From the NCBI RefSeq assembly GCF_016592555.1, contig NZ_AP014546.1:2304501-2368500 (forward strand): DNA of 64,000 nucleotides, read 5' to 3'. Source of the stretch: Neptunomonas japonica JAMM 1380. GTDB taxonomy: Bacteria; Pseudomonadota; Gammaproteobacteria; Pseudomonadales; Balneatricaceae. The translations under genes and the position numbers were made by a program. Positions 16,931 through 25,642 of this stretch are shown here, in pieces (the stretch's first letter is position 1; the number at the start of each line of letters is the position of its first letter). The notes beneath the pieces are model-generated. The model saw only the letters and a program-made list of their open reading frames with translations, made no database searches and was not told the origin of the DNA.

Positions 16931-17252
16931 GAGGCGTTACGATCGATTCGCACGTGCCCTTTGGAGCATAGGTCCAAGCATTTGCTTGAAAATCTTTAGT
17001 TGATGTACCTTCGCAGCTTGTACCAGCACCTGCCGCACAATCATTTTCACCTGCTAGAGCAATACCGAAACACTTATCTTTACGACCGCGGATTTTATCA
17101 CCAGCCAACCAACCTTGAACTTTGGCCTGAACCTCAGCTGGTGCAGCTTCCGAAACTTTTAGTTGGCTGTTAGGGCCTGCAACGGCACCGGTGCTTAGAA
17201 TGGCTGCTGATGCGCCAACGAGTAGGGCTGTAGTTAAGCTTGCTTTATTCAT
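16905..17252 (-). CDS. bufA: Bufferin-type RiPP precursor (DUF2282)
   Basis: A 115-residue precursor with a signal peptide (hydrophobic stretch to about residue 25, AVAG) and the DUF2282 core. Four cysteines at 61, 72, 80 and 101 lie in [28 protein letters not shown] and PKGTCES, the pattern of the described bufferins. In those, the MNIO enzyme converts two of the four cysteines to thiooxazoles, and the exported peptide chelates copper. A 14-residue tail follows the last Cys and is partly shared with the bufB overlap. GGAG lies eight bases before ATG 17252. It is the first gene of the operon. The copper role here is inferred from the family. Confidence 0.9.
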   Translation of the reverse strand: MNKASLTTALLVGASAAILSTGAVAGPNSQLKVSEAAPAEVQAKVQGWLAGDKIRGRKDKCFGIALAGENDCAAGAGTSCEGTSTKDFQANAWTYAPKGTCESIVTPHGTGSLES

Positions 17253-17650
17253 TGTTATTGCTCCACGTTAAATCGATCATTATTTTAGTTATTTTTACAA
17301 CTAAGTTTCATCATTAAGAACTATTTCAAGCACGCTGCGCTTACAGTATTTATGTACAACTAAATCTAATGTTTTCCATAGGTTGGGCTATCTAGAGTTT
17401 AGACTACCAAAGCTTATTTGCCATAAGCTGCTACTTAACATCAATAGAGATAAAGTTACTTGCAAATACACTGCCTCATCGCTGCTTGATGTGACTTACT
17501 TTAAAGACTGAAACTGAAACGAAGCTGAAAACCCTAAAAATAAAAACTGCTAATGAGTCAATGTTCAGCGTGTTGCTTTTTTGCTATGCTCCGCTCTCCT
17601 GTTTAGCGGGTGGCGGCTGTCGCCCCCCAGCATTAAAATGAGTGATTGCC
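17253..17650. other. Non-coding region between bufA and hisC
   Basis: This divergent gap of about 400 bp must hold the bufferin promoter. On the minus strand TTAGTTGTA occurs twice (plus-strand TACAACTAA at 17296-17304 and 17355-17363), and the nearer copy is part of the dyad TTAGTT-N8-AACTAA (17285-17304). These are candidate regulator sites. Next to hisC, GGTGGCG and CGCCCCC (about 17609-17627) can form a GC-rich hairpin with one mismatch. I see no convincing ECF sigma promoter and no ORF. Confidence 0.5.
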
Positions 17651-18721
17651 ATGAGCAAATACTGGAGCGAAGCTATCCAAAGCCTAACACCTTATGTACC
17701 AGGTGAGCAGCCAAAGGGCAGCAATATCATTAAACTGAACACCAACGAAAACCCATTTCCACCCTCCCCAATGGTGTTAGAAGCGATCCATCAGTTTGAT
17801 ACTGATCGTCTACGTCTTTACCCAGACCCAGATGCATCTGCGCTTAAGCTATCACTCGCCGAACATTTTAATGTAAAAGCCAATCAAGTCTTTGTAGGCA
17901 ACGGCTCCGATGAAGTACTCGCGCATACTTTTATGGCTTTTTTCCGCCAACCCCAACCACTATTGATGCCAGACATCTCTTATAGTTTTTATGATGTGTA
18001 CTGCAATCTCTATGGTATTGAAGCCAAGCATATCCCTCTACAAGATAATTTTTGTATTGTGCTAGATGACTATGCCCAAGCTAATGGCGGTATTATTTTT
18101 GCCAACCCTAATGCACCTACAGGTAGAGCACTCACGCTAGAAAAGATAGAAGCATTACTGCAACGAAACACTGAGACTGTCGTCGTTGTTGATGAGGCCT
18201 ATGTAGATTTTGGTGCACAAACAGCTATCAATTTAGTAGATAAGTACCCAAACCTTTTGGTTATCCAGACATTATCTAAGTCTCGCTCATTAGCCGGAAT
18301 GCGTGTTGGCTTTGCGATAGGCAGTGCTGAGTTAATTGAAGGCTTAGAGCGTGTGAAAAACAGCTTTAATTCTTATCCATTAGACATGCTTGCACAAGCA
18401 ACAGCCATTGCCGCTATTAAAGACAATGACTACTTTGTAGAAACCACTCAGCAGATCATAACGATGCGTGAGTGGACTAACCAGCAATTACAATCCTTAG
18501 GTTTTAAGATTATTCCATCTAAAACAAATTTCGTATTTGCTTCACATCGCTATATTGAAGCGGCAGAATTAATGGGCTTTCTAAGAACCAACCAGATATT
18601 AGTACGCCATTTCAGCCGCCCCGGCATTAATAATCACTTACGTATCACCATTGGCACAGAAGCTGAGATGCAAGCGATGATTGACTGTCTAAAGCGCCAC
18701 CCCGACATAATCTCTCTGTAG
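17651..18721 (+). CDS. hisC: Histidinol-phosphate aminotransferase
   Basis: HisC is a fold-type I PLP enzyme that transaminates imidazole acetol phosphate in histidine synthesis; some relatives also accept aromatic amino acids. The 356 residues show LNTNENPFPPSP, the GNGSDEVL segment, NPNAPTGR, DEAYVDF and the PLP-lysine motif TLSKSRSLAGMRVG. It is a single gene, not in a his operon. I start at ATG 17651, with GAGTGA about eight bases upstream; the GTG at 17642 would add three residues. A GC-rich hairpin lies immediately upstream and a strong terminator immediately downstream. Confidence 0.92.
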   Translation: MSKYWSEAIQSLTPYVPGEQPKGSNIIKLNTNENPFPPSPMVLEAIHQFDTDRLRLYPDPDASALKLSLAEHFNVKANQVFVGNGSDEVLAHTFMAFFRQPQPLLMPDISYSFYDVYCNLYGIEAKHIPLQDNFCIVLDDYAQANGGIIFANPNAPTGRALTLEKIEALLQRNTETVVVVDEAYVDFGAQTAINLVDKYPNLLVIQTLSKSRSLAGMRVGFAIGSAELIEGLERVKNSFNSYPLDMLAQATAIAAIKDNDYFVETTQQIITMREWTNQQLQSLGFKIIPSKTNFVFASHRYIEAAELMGFLRTNQILVRHFSRPGINNHLRITIGTEAEMQAMIDCLKRHPDIISL

Positions 18722-18726
18722 TTAAC

Positions 18727-18759
18727 CCCCCTCGCTCGCTAACGCGAGGGGGATTTTTT
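18727..18759 (+). terminator. Strong intrinsic terminator after hisC
   Basis: CCCCCTCGC (18727-18735) and GCGAGGGGG (18744-18752) form a perfect 9-bp GC-rich stem with an 8-base loop, followed by A and six T residues. Confidence 0.92.
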
Positions 18760-18878
18760 AAGCTCTTCGTTACGTATTCTTCGTCACCCCCCAAAAACAT
18801 CTTTTACACAACAATCTGTTTCCTTGCTGTATTAGGCTTTACTGTTAGAATTCGTTTTTAATAAATGGAATACTCACT

Positions 18879-19766
18879 GTGACAGAGTCTAACCGCGGCT
18901 TATTGCTTGCCCTATTTTCCTATTCAATGTGGGGAAGCTTTGTACTTTTTTTTAGCTTACTAAAGCATATTCCTGCCACCGAAGTACTACTTCATCGTGT
19001 GATATGGTCTTTTCTATTTGTCGCTATTATTCTCACGCTGAGCAAAAACTGGGGGCGCGCTAAAACAGCGTTACTCAACCGCCGATTACTCCTTGCACTT
19101 TTTTGCTCTTCACTACTTATTGCGACAAACTGGGGACTATATATTTGGGCCGTTAGCGTAAACCGTGCTGTTGATGCCAGCCTCGGTTATTTTATCAACC
19201 CTTTAGTGGCAATATGCTTAGGCGTTATTTTCTTTAAAGAATCACTGGCTGTTTATCAGAAAGTGGCCATTTTGGTCGCATCACTAGGGGTTGCTTACAA
19301 AATAATAGGGATGGGTGAGCTTCCTTGGATAGCTCTCACGCTCGCTATTAGCTTTGGGCTTTACGGGCTTGTTCGTAAGAAAACACAAGTAGATACAGTC
19401 ACAGGACTCATGATTGAAACTATTCTATTGCTACCCTTTGCTGTCGCTTATTGGTTATGGCTACTATTTCAGGGTCAGCAACACTTCAGCATCAGTACAG
19501 ACGGAGCTTTGCTTATTCTCGCAGGAGTCCTTACTGCATTACCTTTGCTGGCTTTTTCTGCCGCTGCTCATAGACTCAGCCTGACAATACTTGGATTTAT
19601 GACCTATCTTGCCCCAACACTTCAACTGTTAAGCGCAGTGCTTATTTTAGATGAGCCTTTTGACGACGGGGACTTAATAACTTTCTCAATGATTTGGCTA
19701 GCACTACTTATATTTTCAGGCGGCGCTATCTGGCGCCGCAGAAAGACGCCAAGAAGTATTGCTTAA
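18879..19766 (+). CDS. rarD: RarD family EamA transporter
   Basis: A 295-residue inner-membrane protein of the drug/metabolite transporter superfamily, with about ten hydrophobic helices in two EamA repeats. The opening SYSMWGSFVLFFSLLKHI, the segment EVLLHRVIWSFLF and the motif VNRAVDASLGYFINPL identify the RarD subgroup, whose length (E. coli 296) matches. RarD is named for chloramphenicol sensitivity; its natural substrate is uncertain. The start is GTG 18879 with TGGAA upstream; no in-frame ATG would keep the first helix. It is convergent with the GGDEF gene. Confidence 0.85.
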   Translation: MTESNRGLLLALFSYSMWGSFVLFFSLLKHIPATEVLLHRVIWSFLFVAIILTLSKNWGRAKTALLNRRLLLALFCSSLLIATNWGLYIWAVSVNRAVDASLGYFINPLVAICLGVIFFKESLAVYQKVAILVASLGVAYKIIGMGELPWIALTLAISFGLYGLVRKKTQVDTVTGLMIETILLLPFAVAYWLWLLFQGQQHFSISTDGALLILAGVLTALPLLAFSAAAHRLSLTILGFMTYLAPTLQLLSAVLILDEPFDDGDLITFSMIWLALLIFSGGAIWRRRKTPRSIA

Positions 19767-19815
19767 AAACATTGCGCTGAGATTCAAACGTTAAAATATA
19801 GCGGTTAACTAGCTG

Positions 19816-20733
19816 CTAATTGGACTCACCTTCAATTCGGTTAGTACCGCTCTGTTTTGCAATAAACAAATTCTCTTCTGCTCGCTTCAAAATACTTTCA
19901 GGTGTATCTTGCGCATCTTGCAACGAAGCAGCACCAATGCTTACGGTAAAATTCAGAATAAACTCACTTCCATCAGCAGCTATACATGGCACCTGCTGCT
20001 CAGCAGCCAGTTTTCTTACACGTTCTGCCGCTAATAATGCCTGCTCTTGATTGGTTTCAGGTAAAAACATAACAAATCGATCATCAGAGAAGCGCGCAAA
20101 AAAATCAGCCGTGCGTTGAAAACCGAGCATAGCCCTTACGAACTGCTGCAAAACTTTATCGCCAGTATCCCAATTATATTGATCGTTAATTTGATTAAAG
20201 TGATCAATATCGATCAATAAAAAGGAACAGACCCAATCGTAACGCTGCGCTTGTGCAACAGAATGATCAAGAACAGTAAGCAAAGAACGACGGTTGTAAG
20301 CACCCGTCAAAGGATCTCGCTGCGCTTGTTTAAAAAGCTTTTGCTCATTTCGCTTAGACACTGACACATCACGTGCAACCCACATAAGCTCTGTAGCACT
20401 CACGGCAACCAGTGTTGTATCCCAAACCTGAGCACTGCTTAGGCCAAGCTCATGCCAATGAAATGAATGCTCTGGCTTCATGGAGACAGTTAGCTGTTGA
20501 GGCTCATTACTTTTCAGGGCTTTATTAATCGAGGATGATATATGCTCTGCTATTTCATCGGCAAACAGCGAAGAGAAGGTTCTAGAAAGCATTGCTTCGG
20601 TATTTAACCAAGATGCTCCTCCTGCATTGACTCTAAGCACTTCCCCAGCGCCATTTAAAATCACAACTATCTGGTCGACAGCCGATAATAGACACTCAAA
20701 ACGACGCTGCTGTAGTCCCTCAGAGTCCGTCAT
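19816..20733 (-). CDS. PAS-GGDEF protein with degenerate active site
   Basis: A 305-residue signalling protein: a PAS-like domain (about 10-125; ILNGAGEVLRVN), a short linker, then a GGDEF domain (about 135-300; QAQRDPLTGAYNRRSL, LLIDIDHFNQIN). The signature GGDEF is replaced by SDDRF (216-220), so the two glycines that hold GTP and the catalytic acidic pair are largely lost; cyclase activity is unlikely. The inhibitory-site motif RTAD (207-210) sits exactly five residues before it and is intact, so the protein may bind c-di-GMP as an effector. No transmembrane segment is seen. GGAG precedes ATG 20733. Confidence 0.87.
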   Translation of the reverse strand: MTDSEGLQQRRFECLLSAVDQIVVILNGAGEVLRVNAGGASWLNTEAMLSRTFSSLFADEIAEHISSSINKALKSNEPQQLTVSMKPEHSFHWHELGLSSAQVWDTTLVAVSATELMWVARDVSVSKRNEQKLFKQAQRDPLTGAYNRRSLLTVLDHSVAQAQRYDWVCSFLLIDIDHFNQINDQYNWDTGDKVLQQFVRAMLGFQRTADFFARFSDDRFVMFLPETNQEQALLAAERVRKLAAEQQVPCIAADGSEFILNFTVSIGAASLQDAQDTPESILKRAEENLFIAKQSGTNRIEGESN

Positions 20734-20829
20734 TTACATCTCCAAAATGAAATTACTTTGTAAAAGTTATAGCACAGCTGAAGGTGCTTGTTATCCGTAA
20801 TTGGAAAATATTCTAATGATTTCTTCGAA

Positions 20830-21129
20830 TCATTTAATAAAGCGTCTAACCAACCGGGCGGAATCACCAAAAAGATCTAACGCATAATGTCCCGAATGCT
20901 TATCAAAACAACCAACCAGCTCAGAAATATCTTCAGGCATACCTTTAAAGCTAGCATCCAACAACAAGGTGCCTTCACCCTGCAAATTCAGCTGAATGCG
21001 GTCTTTCTTAAGTACATCTTCATCTTCACTATGAATTAATAAATTCCAACCAGACAGTACTAACTGGCTCACTATAGAATCTCTTTCAAGCGGTAAATTC
21101 ACCGTACCTAATAGCCTGTAAGTCTGCAT
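20830..21129 (-). CDS. Small protein of unknown function
   Basis: I do not recognise this 99-residue soluble protein. It has no signal peptide or membrane helix and is moderately acidic; FKGMPEDISELVGCFDKHSGHYALDLFG suggests a mixed alpha/beta fold. AAGGAG lies six bases before ATG 21129, which favours this start over the TTG-like extension upstream. It lies between the degenerate GGDEF gene and trhO on the same strand, with about 80-100 bp on each side, so an operon is possible but not clear. Confidence 0.6.
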   Translation of the reverse strand: MQTYRLLGTVNLPLERDSIVSQLVLSGWNLLIHSEDEDVLKKDRIQLNLQGEGTLLLDASFKGMPEDISELVGCFDKHSGHYALDLFGDSARLVRRFIK

Positions 21130-21209
21130 AAAACTCCTTACTAGCATGAGCTCACTCACACCAGTAAATAACCCAATAATGAAAACAGATCCAACTTTGA
21201 AATAAACAA

Positions 21210-22205
21210 CTATTTGTTAGATTTTTGCTGCTCAGCTATCAGTCGCGCTCGTGCTGCGCGTTTAGCCTCTCGTCGCTCTTGCATCGTCATCACAGCAGCA
21301 TCACCGATATGCCCTTCGCCTCGCTCATTGGCTAACTGCATTTGCTTTTCACGCTGAGCAAAACGCTGAACCTGTTCCGCCGTATGCTTACCAAAACAAT
21401 GAGGACAACTAACGCCTGAGACGTATTGCTCACTCTCTTTATCAGCTTGAGTTATCGGCATACGACAGGCATTACACTGATCATACTGGCCTTTTTCGAG
21501 TTGATGATTTACCGTCACTCGATCATCAAAAACAAAACACTCGCCTTCCCATAATGATGTTTCTTGAGGCACTTCTTCTAGGTATTTTAAAATTCCACCT
21601 TTAAGATGATAAACCTCATCAAAGCCCTGCTCCTTCATATACGCGGTCGATTTTTCACAACGAATGCCCCCCGTACAGAACATGGCAACTTTTTTCTGTT
21701 TAGCAGGGTTCATATTCTGCTTCACATATTCAGGAAACTCTCGAAACGTTTCTGTATTTGGGTTCACCGCATGACGGAATGTACCCACCTGAACCTCATA
21801 GTCATTACGAGTATCCACCAGCACTACATCTGGATCACTAATAAGCGAATTCCAATCTTTAGGCTCAACATAAGTGCCCACAACTCGTTTGGGATCGATC
21901 CCTTCCACACCCAGAGTAACAATCTCTTTTTTTAGCTTAACTTTACTTCTCTTGAATGGCTGACGCTCATGCAAAGATTCTTTGTAGTCTATATCCGCTA
22001 AACGCTCATCTGATTTGAGCCAAATAAGCAACGCATCAATAGCTTCTCGTGTCCCTGATACTGTGCCATTTATCCCTTCCTGGGCTAATAATAGCGTCCC
22101 ACGCACATCATTATTTTTCATTACCTCATGCAAAGGTGCGCGCAGTTCTTGGTAATCATCCAGAACAACAAATTTATAAAGGGCACACACCACTGTGTGG
22201 GACAT
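21210..22205 (-). CDS. trhO: tRNA uridine(34) hydroxylase TrhO
   Basis: TrhO (YceA) is a rhodanese-type protein that forms 5-hydroxyuridine at tRNA position 34 in an O2-dependent way. The 331 residues show the N-terminal ferredoxin-like segment ([19 protein letters not shown]), the rhodanese domain with VDTRNDYE and the active Cys in [12 protein letters not shown], and a C-terminal Zn-ribbon-like part (CNACRMP and SCPHCFG). AGGAGA precedes ATG 22205. It is a single gene, with its start facing the start of the DUF3617 gene across about 175 bp. Confidence 0.93.
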   Translation of the reverse strand: MSHTVVCALYKFVVLDDYQELRAPLHEVMKNNDVRGTLLLAQEGINGTVSGTREAIDALLIWLKSDERLADIDYKESLHERQPFKRSKVKLKKEIVTLGVEGIDPKRVVGTYVEPKDWNSLISDPDVVLVDTRNDYEVQVGTFRHAVNPNTETFREFPEYVKQNMNPAKQKKVAMFCTGGIRCEKSTAYMKEQGFDEVYHLKGGILKYLEEVPQETSLWEGECFVFDDRVTVNHQLEKGQYDQCNACRMPITQADKESEQYVSGVSCPHCFGKHTAEQVQRFAQREKQMQLANERGEGHIGDAAVMTMQERREAKRAARARLIAEQQKSNK

Positions 22206-22379
22206 AGAGATTCTCCTAGCTCAGGTAAAAATGACGCACCATTATACGTAAATCTACTTTATCTGTCGCTAAGCGGGCAAAACACTCGCCATCAATTAAT
22301 TTGTATTAGACGTCAGCTAGCACAGCTGAGATGATTAACTTATCCTTACCACCACTTAGCAACCTTAAAGAGCATCAAC

Positions 22380-22817
22380 ATGAAAATATTACTATCGTGC
22401 GCTTTTATGTTGAGCGTACTCACACTCCCCATAAACCAAACCCATGCAGCGACGGTAAACAGCGTGCCTTTTAATGCAGGAAAGTGGGAAATCACTAGCA
22501 GAGCCTCAATGCCAATGCTGGCAAAACCTCTCGTTAATAAGAATATTGAATGTATTCGTGAAAAAACGATAAGTGCTGACCACTTCACACAAAAAACTCG
22601 CGGTAACTGCAAAGCAACAGACGTGCGAGTTAATGGAAAAAACATACAATGGAATATGAGCTGCAACATTGAAGGCAACTTAGTAACAGGGCGTGGTGAT
22701 ATGCAGGTACAAAACACTAAAGTTAACGGCAAAGCTATCATTGCAATGTCTATGCAAGGAATGAAGTTAGAAATGACAACTACATGGAGCGGGAAACGTC
22801 TGGGAGAATGCAACTAG
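22380..22817 (+). CDS. DUF3617 exported protein
   Basis: A 145-residue periplasmic protein. The signal peptide runs to about residue 23 (QTHA-ATV). The mature part has the DUF3617 pattern: a GKWEITSR segment near the N-terminus, a Cys-containing CIREK segment, NCKATDV and a repeated structure ending GMKLEMTTTWSGKRLGEC. The function of the family is unknown. AAAGAG precedes ATG 22380. It is followed by arfB after 74 bp on the same strand. Confidence 0.78.
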   Translation: MKILLSCAFMLSVLTLPINQTHAATVNSVPFNAGKWEITSRASMPMLAKPLVNKNIECIREKTISADHFTQKTRGNCKATDVRVNGKNIQWNMSCNIEGNLVTGRGDMQVQNTKVNGKAIIAMSMQGMKLEMTTTWSGKRLGECN

Positions 22818-22891
22818 CATTTAAGTACAACTACGCCTATATCACTGACAAAATACCAACAGCTAATCATTAAATAAAAAGGCAAGCGTAC

Positions 22892-23308
22892 GTGCTTCAA
22901 ATTTCTAATTACGTCATGATTCCTGATAGCGAAATCGAACTAACAGCGATACGCGCTCAAGGTGCTGGGGGGCAGAACGTCAACAAGGTTTCAAGCGCCA
23001 TCCACCTGCGATTTGATATTAACGCATCCTCACTACCGGACTACTACAAACAGCAGTTACTCAATATCAACGACCATCGCATCACCAAAGAAGGCATCGT
23101 GGTCATTAAAGCACAGCAATTTCGTACTCAAGAAAAAAACAAAGAAGCAGCTTTAACAAGATTATTAGAACTGATAAAAAGCGCCACAGCGCAACAAAAA
23201 CCGAGAAAACCAACCAAGCCAACTAAGGGCTCAAAAACAAGACGACTGGATAGTAAAAACAAACGAGGAAAAACCAAACAAATGCGCGGAAAAGTCACTG
23301 ACAGCTAG
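22892..23308 (+). CDS. arfB: Alternative ribosome-rescue factor ArfB
   Basis: ArfB (YaeJ) is a peptidyl-tRNA hydrolase that rescues ribosomes stalled without a stop codon. The 138 residues match E. coli ArfB along the whole length, including the GGQ motif (GAGGQNVNK, about residues 26-34) and the basic C-terminal tail that enters the mRNA channel ([16 protein letters not shown], then MRGK). The start is GTG 22892, which gives [12 protein letters not shown], aligned with the E. coli start MIVISRHVAIPD; no ATG would do. It is an unlinked single gene or follows the DUF3617 gene. Confidence 0.93.
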   Translation: MLQISNYVMIPDSEIELTAIRAQGAGGQNVNKVSSAIHLRFDINASSLPDYYKQQLLNINDHRITKEGIVVIKAQQFRTQEKNKEAALTRLLELIKSATAQQKPRKPTKPTKGSKTRRLDSKNKRGKTKQMRGKVTDS

Positions 23309-23377
23309 TGTCAAGCAATACATTTTAATAGAGTAAAACTACTACAGGGACTTATCACGATTTATGTATAAGGCAAG

Positions 23378-24337
23378 CTATGCACCTAGCATATACCCTT
23401 GAGCATCAGATTTTTTTGAGTCAGTAATGGAATCCAGTGCTTTCTCTATCCATTCACCCGTCTCACCTCTGAGCCATGCTGCAGATAACTCTTCTTGCAA
23501 CAAACTATCCCAATCAGATACAGCAAGCCGTGCCGAGATGCCTAGGCGCAAAGGAAGATGTTTTAAAATAGAGTAAACTTCGAAGGATATTTTAAAATCT
23601 CTAAACTGCCTACGCGCGAATAACTGTAACTGCCTTCCAGTACATGCAGAAGCCACTATGTCTTTACCTGCAGCCACTTGCATCCACGGATCAATCCCTC
23701 TAATTCCCAGCTCATCATGAGCCAGCGGGAAAACACCATACAAATTAAAAGCACGAAGATAAATTTGTCGCAAATAGGCATCGTAGCATTGATTCTCAAT
23801 TGCTTCGATGCGCGTCATACCACTAATTCTATGCACATCAAGCGTAGCTGCTGCCAGCGCATATGGGCGCCCTAAAACAGCTACTCCCATTAACTCATTA
23901 CTTTCCTTACGCACCCAATGACTAATAGGCCGCTCATGCCGCCATAAGCTTGCTAAAAATTCGTCATTTAGTTCAAATGGAACATTGAGATCAGAAATAA
24001 CGCCACCAACACCAAAACGTACTGTCAATAGATCAGTTTTAACACTGCCCAATAACGCCTCGATAACACGGCCCGCTCGCTCATGAAAACGGATATAATC
24101 TTCAGAGTGCTTTTCAACACTTTCTTCAGGGAAGTTTAATATGTCAATCAGGTTAGGTACGGACCACTCAGCAAGCAAGCGCAGTTCAGCTTCCGTAACA
24201 ACATCACGTATAACAGCATGGCTGTTTTTCACATTAGATCGGAAAATATTACGCGCATTAATACTTCTCGTAGAGGCTGACAGAAGGGAACCTTCTGCGG
24301 AACGGGGCATCTGGTAGCAATGATTCAGTCCAAGCAT
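23378..24337 (-). CDS. Protein of unknown function, HDOD-like region possible
   Basis: I do not recognise this 319-residue protein with confidence. It is mostly helical and soluble, with no signal peptide or membrane helix. Segments such as LLAEWSVPNLIDILNFPEE, HERAGRVIEALLGS and SILKHLPLRLGISARLAV recall helical signalling proteins of HDOD type, but no catalytic HD motif is visible, so I give no function. GAGAAG precedes ATG 24337. It is on its own, convergent with arfB, with a 170-bp AT-rich gap to tcdA upstream. Confidence 0.55.
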   Translation of the reverse strand: MLGLNHCYQMPRSAEGSLLSASTRSINARNIFRSNVKNSHAVIRDVVTEAELRLLAEWSVPNLIDILNFPEESVEKHSEDYIRFHERAGRVIEALLGSVKTDLLTVRFGVGGVISDLNVPFELNDEFLASLWRHERPISHWVRKESNELMGVAVLGRPYALAAATLDVHRISGMTRIEAIENQCYDAYLRQIYLRAFNLYGVFPLAHDELGIRGIDPWMQVAAGKDIVASACTGRQLQLFARRQFRDFKISFEVYSILKHLPLRLGISARLAVSDWDSLLQEELSAAWLRGETGEWIEKALDSITDSKKSDAQGYMLGA

Positions 24338-24507
24338 ATTAAGCTTCTCAAAATAATTCCGTGATATTGATTGCTCTGAGCAAACCGGTTTCTTTGCTGT
24401 AAGTTCATATTATTTGCAATCCATGCATAAGAAGAACTATTGAAATAGATTCAATATTACTAGTTGAATTATAGCCGCTTCTTCAGTTCTTGTTAAGCTC
24501 TAAACGG

Positions 24508-25293
24508 CTACTCCGCACTCACCTTTAGCATGATTTTATTAAGTACCCGCGAAGCTGCCACCATGCCAAACGTGGCCGTGACCACTGCTGCAGCACCAAA
24601 ACCACCATCACAATCTAGCTTAGTTTGGCCATCAGACATCATTTTCTGCCCACATACCGACCCATCAGGCTGAGGGTAGCGCAACTGTTCAGTGGAATAA
24701 ACACAATCAACACCAAACTTCTTACCATTCTTGCTAAACCCATAATGGCGTCGCAACATAGAGCGCACTTTGGCGGCCAAGGGGTCATTATAGGTTTTAG
24801 AAAGATCGACAACACTCACACATGTTGGATCGAGTTGCCCGCCGGCTCCACCCACAGAAACAATGGGTACCTTAAAGCGTTTGCAGTAACCGATCAATGC
24901 CGCTTTATCTTTAACACTATCGATTGCATCAACCACATAATCAAAACAGTCTTGGACTAAATCAGGTGTATTGTCACGATTAATAAATGCATGCTCTTCA
25001 TGCACAAGGCATTCCGGATTAATCAAACGTATACGCTCAGCCATCACTGCTATTTTAGATTGACCTACCGTTCCATCCAATGCATGTATTTGTCGATTAA
25101 TATTCGTTTCACAAATATCATCTTGGTCTATAAGCGTAATTTCACCGATTCCAGAACGAGCTAGCGCCTCTGCCACCCATGAACCAACCCCTCCTATGCC
25201 AATAACACAGACATGGGAATTACGGAAACGCTCTACAACATCAGCGCCATATAAGCGACGAGTGCCACCAAAACGATTATCAAATGCAGACAC
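24508..25293 (-). CDS. tcdA: tRNA threonylcarbamoyladenosine dehydratase TcdA
   Basis: TcdA (CsdL) is an E1-like enzyme that uses ATP to dehydrate t6A37 of tRNA to cyclic t6A. The 261 residues show the nucleotide-binding motif GIGGVGSWVAEALARSG, DQDDICETNINRQ, the VDAIDSV segment and a later GGAGGQLDPT stretch with a conserved Cys nearby. The start is GTG 25293 with AGGG upstream. It follows the Zn-ribbon gene by about 40 bp on the same strand. Confidence 0.92.
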   Translation of the reverse strand: MSAFDNRFGGTRRLYGADVVERFRNSHVCVIGIGGVGSWVAEALARSGIGEITLIDQDDICETNINRQIHALDGTVGQSKIAVMAERIRLINPECLVHEEHAFINRDNTPDLVQDCFDYVVDAIDSVKDKAALIGYCKRFKVPIVSVGGAGGQLDPTCVSVVDLSKTYNDPLAAKVRSMLRRHYGFSKNGKKFGVDCVYSTEQLRYPQPDGSVCGQKMMSDGQTKLDCDGGFGAAAVVTATFGMVAASRVLNKIMLKVSAE

Positions 25294-25333
25294 GAATAAG
25301 CCCTAATGCTAAAAAATACAATTTAAAAGAGAA

Positions 25334-25555
25334 TTACAGATCATCTTCGGTTAGTTCAGTAAAAACTTGCTCACCGCACTTGTTACAAGAACCCTCTACA
25401 AAGATGGTTCCATCTAATTCATATTCTAGAGGCGTGTGCATACCCAGATCCGCAGCCTGGCAGTTATCACACCAAGTTTGGCTCAAAAATGCTTGCTGCT
25501 CATCATCATCACGTGCAAAAAAATCACGTTTTATTTTTGTATCTTCATTGGACAT
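25334..25555 (-). CDS. Small zinc-ribbon protein
   Basis: A 73-residue protein with two CxxC knuckles, WCDNCQ (about 29-32) and SCNKCG (about 56-60), separated by about 25 residues: a minimal zinc ribbon. The N-terminal third is highly charged, with a DDDEQQ stretch. Small zinc-ribbon proteins of this kind are often unassigned; binding of nucleic acid or a protein partner is possible. AAGG lies upstream of ATG 25555. It sits between hda and tcdA on the same strand. Confidence 0.7.
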   Translation of the reverse strand: MSNEDTKIKRDFFARDDDEQQAFLSQTWCDNCQAADLGMHTPLEYELDGTIFVEGSCNKCGEQVFTELTEDDL

Positions 25556-25642
25556 AGGTGGTGCCTTAACAATTTATGGAATTAATAGACGACTAAAAAT
25601 ACTGAACCAACTGTATGAACAAGAGAGACTCGCTAAAAAGAA

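Noticed and set aside
22346..22813. 155-residue minus-strand ORF
   Set aside because: Fully antisense to the DUF3617 gene, which has a good signal peptide and family pattern.
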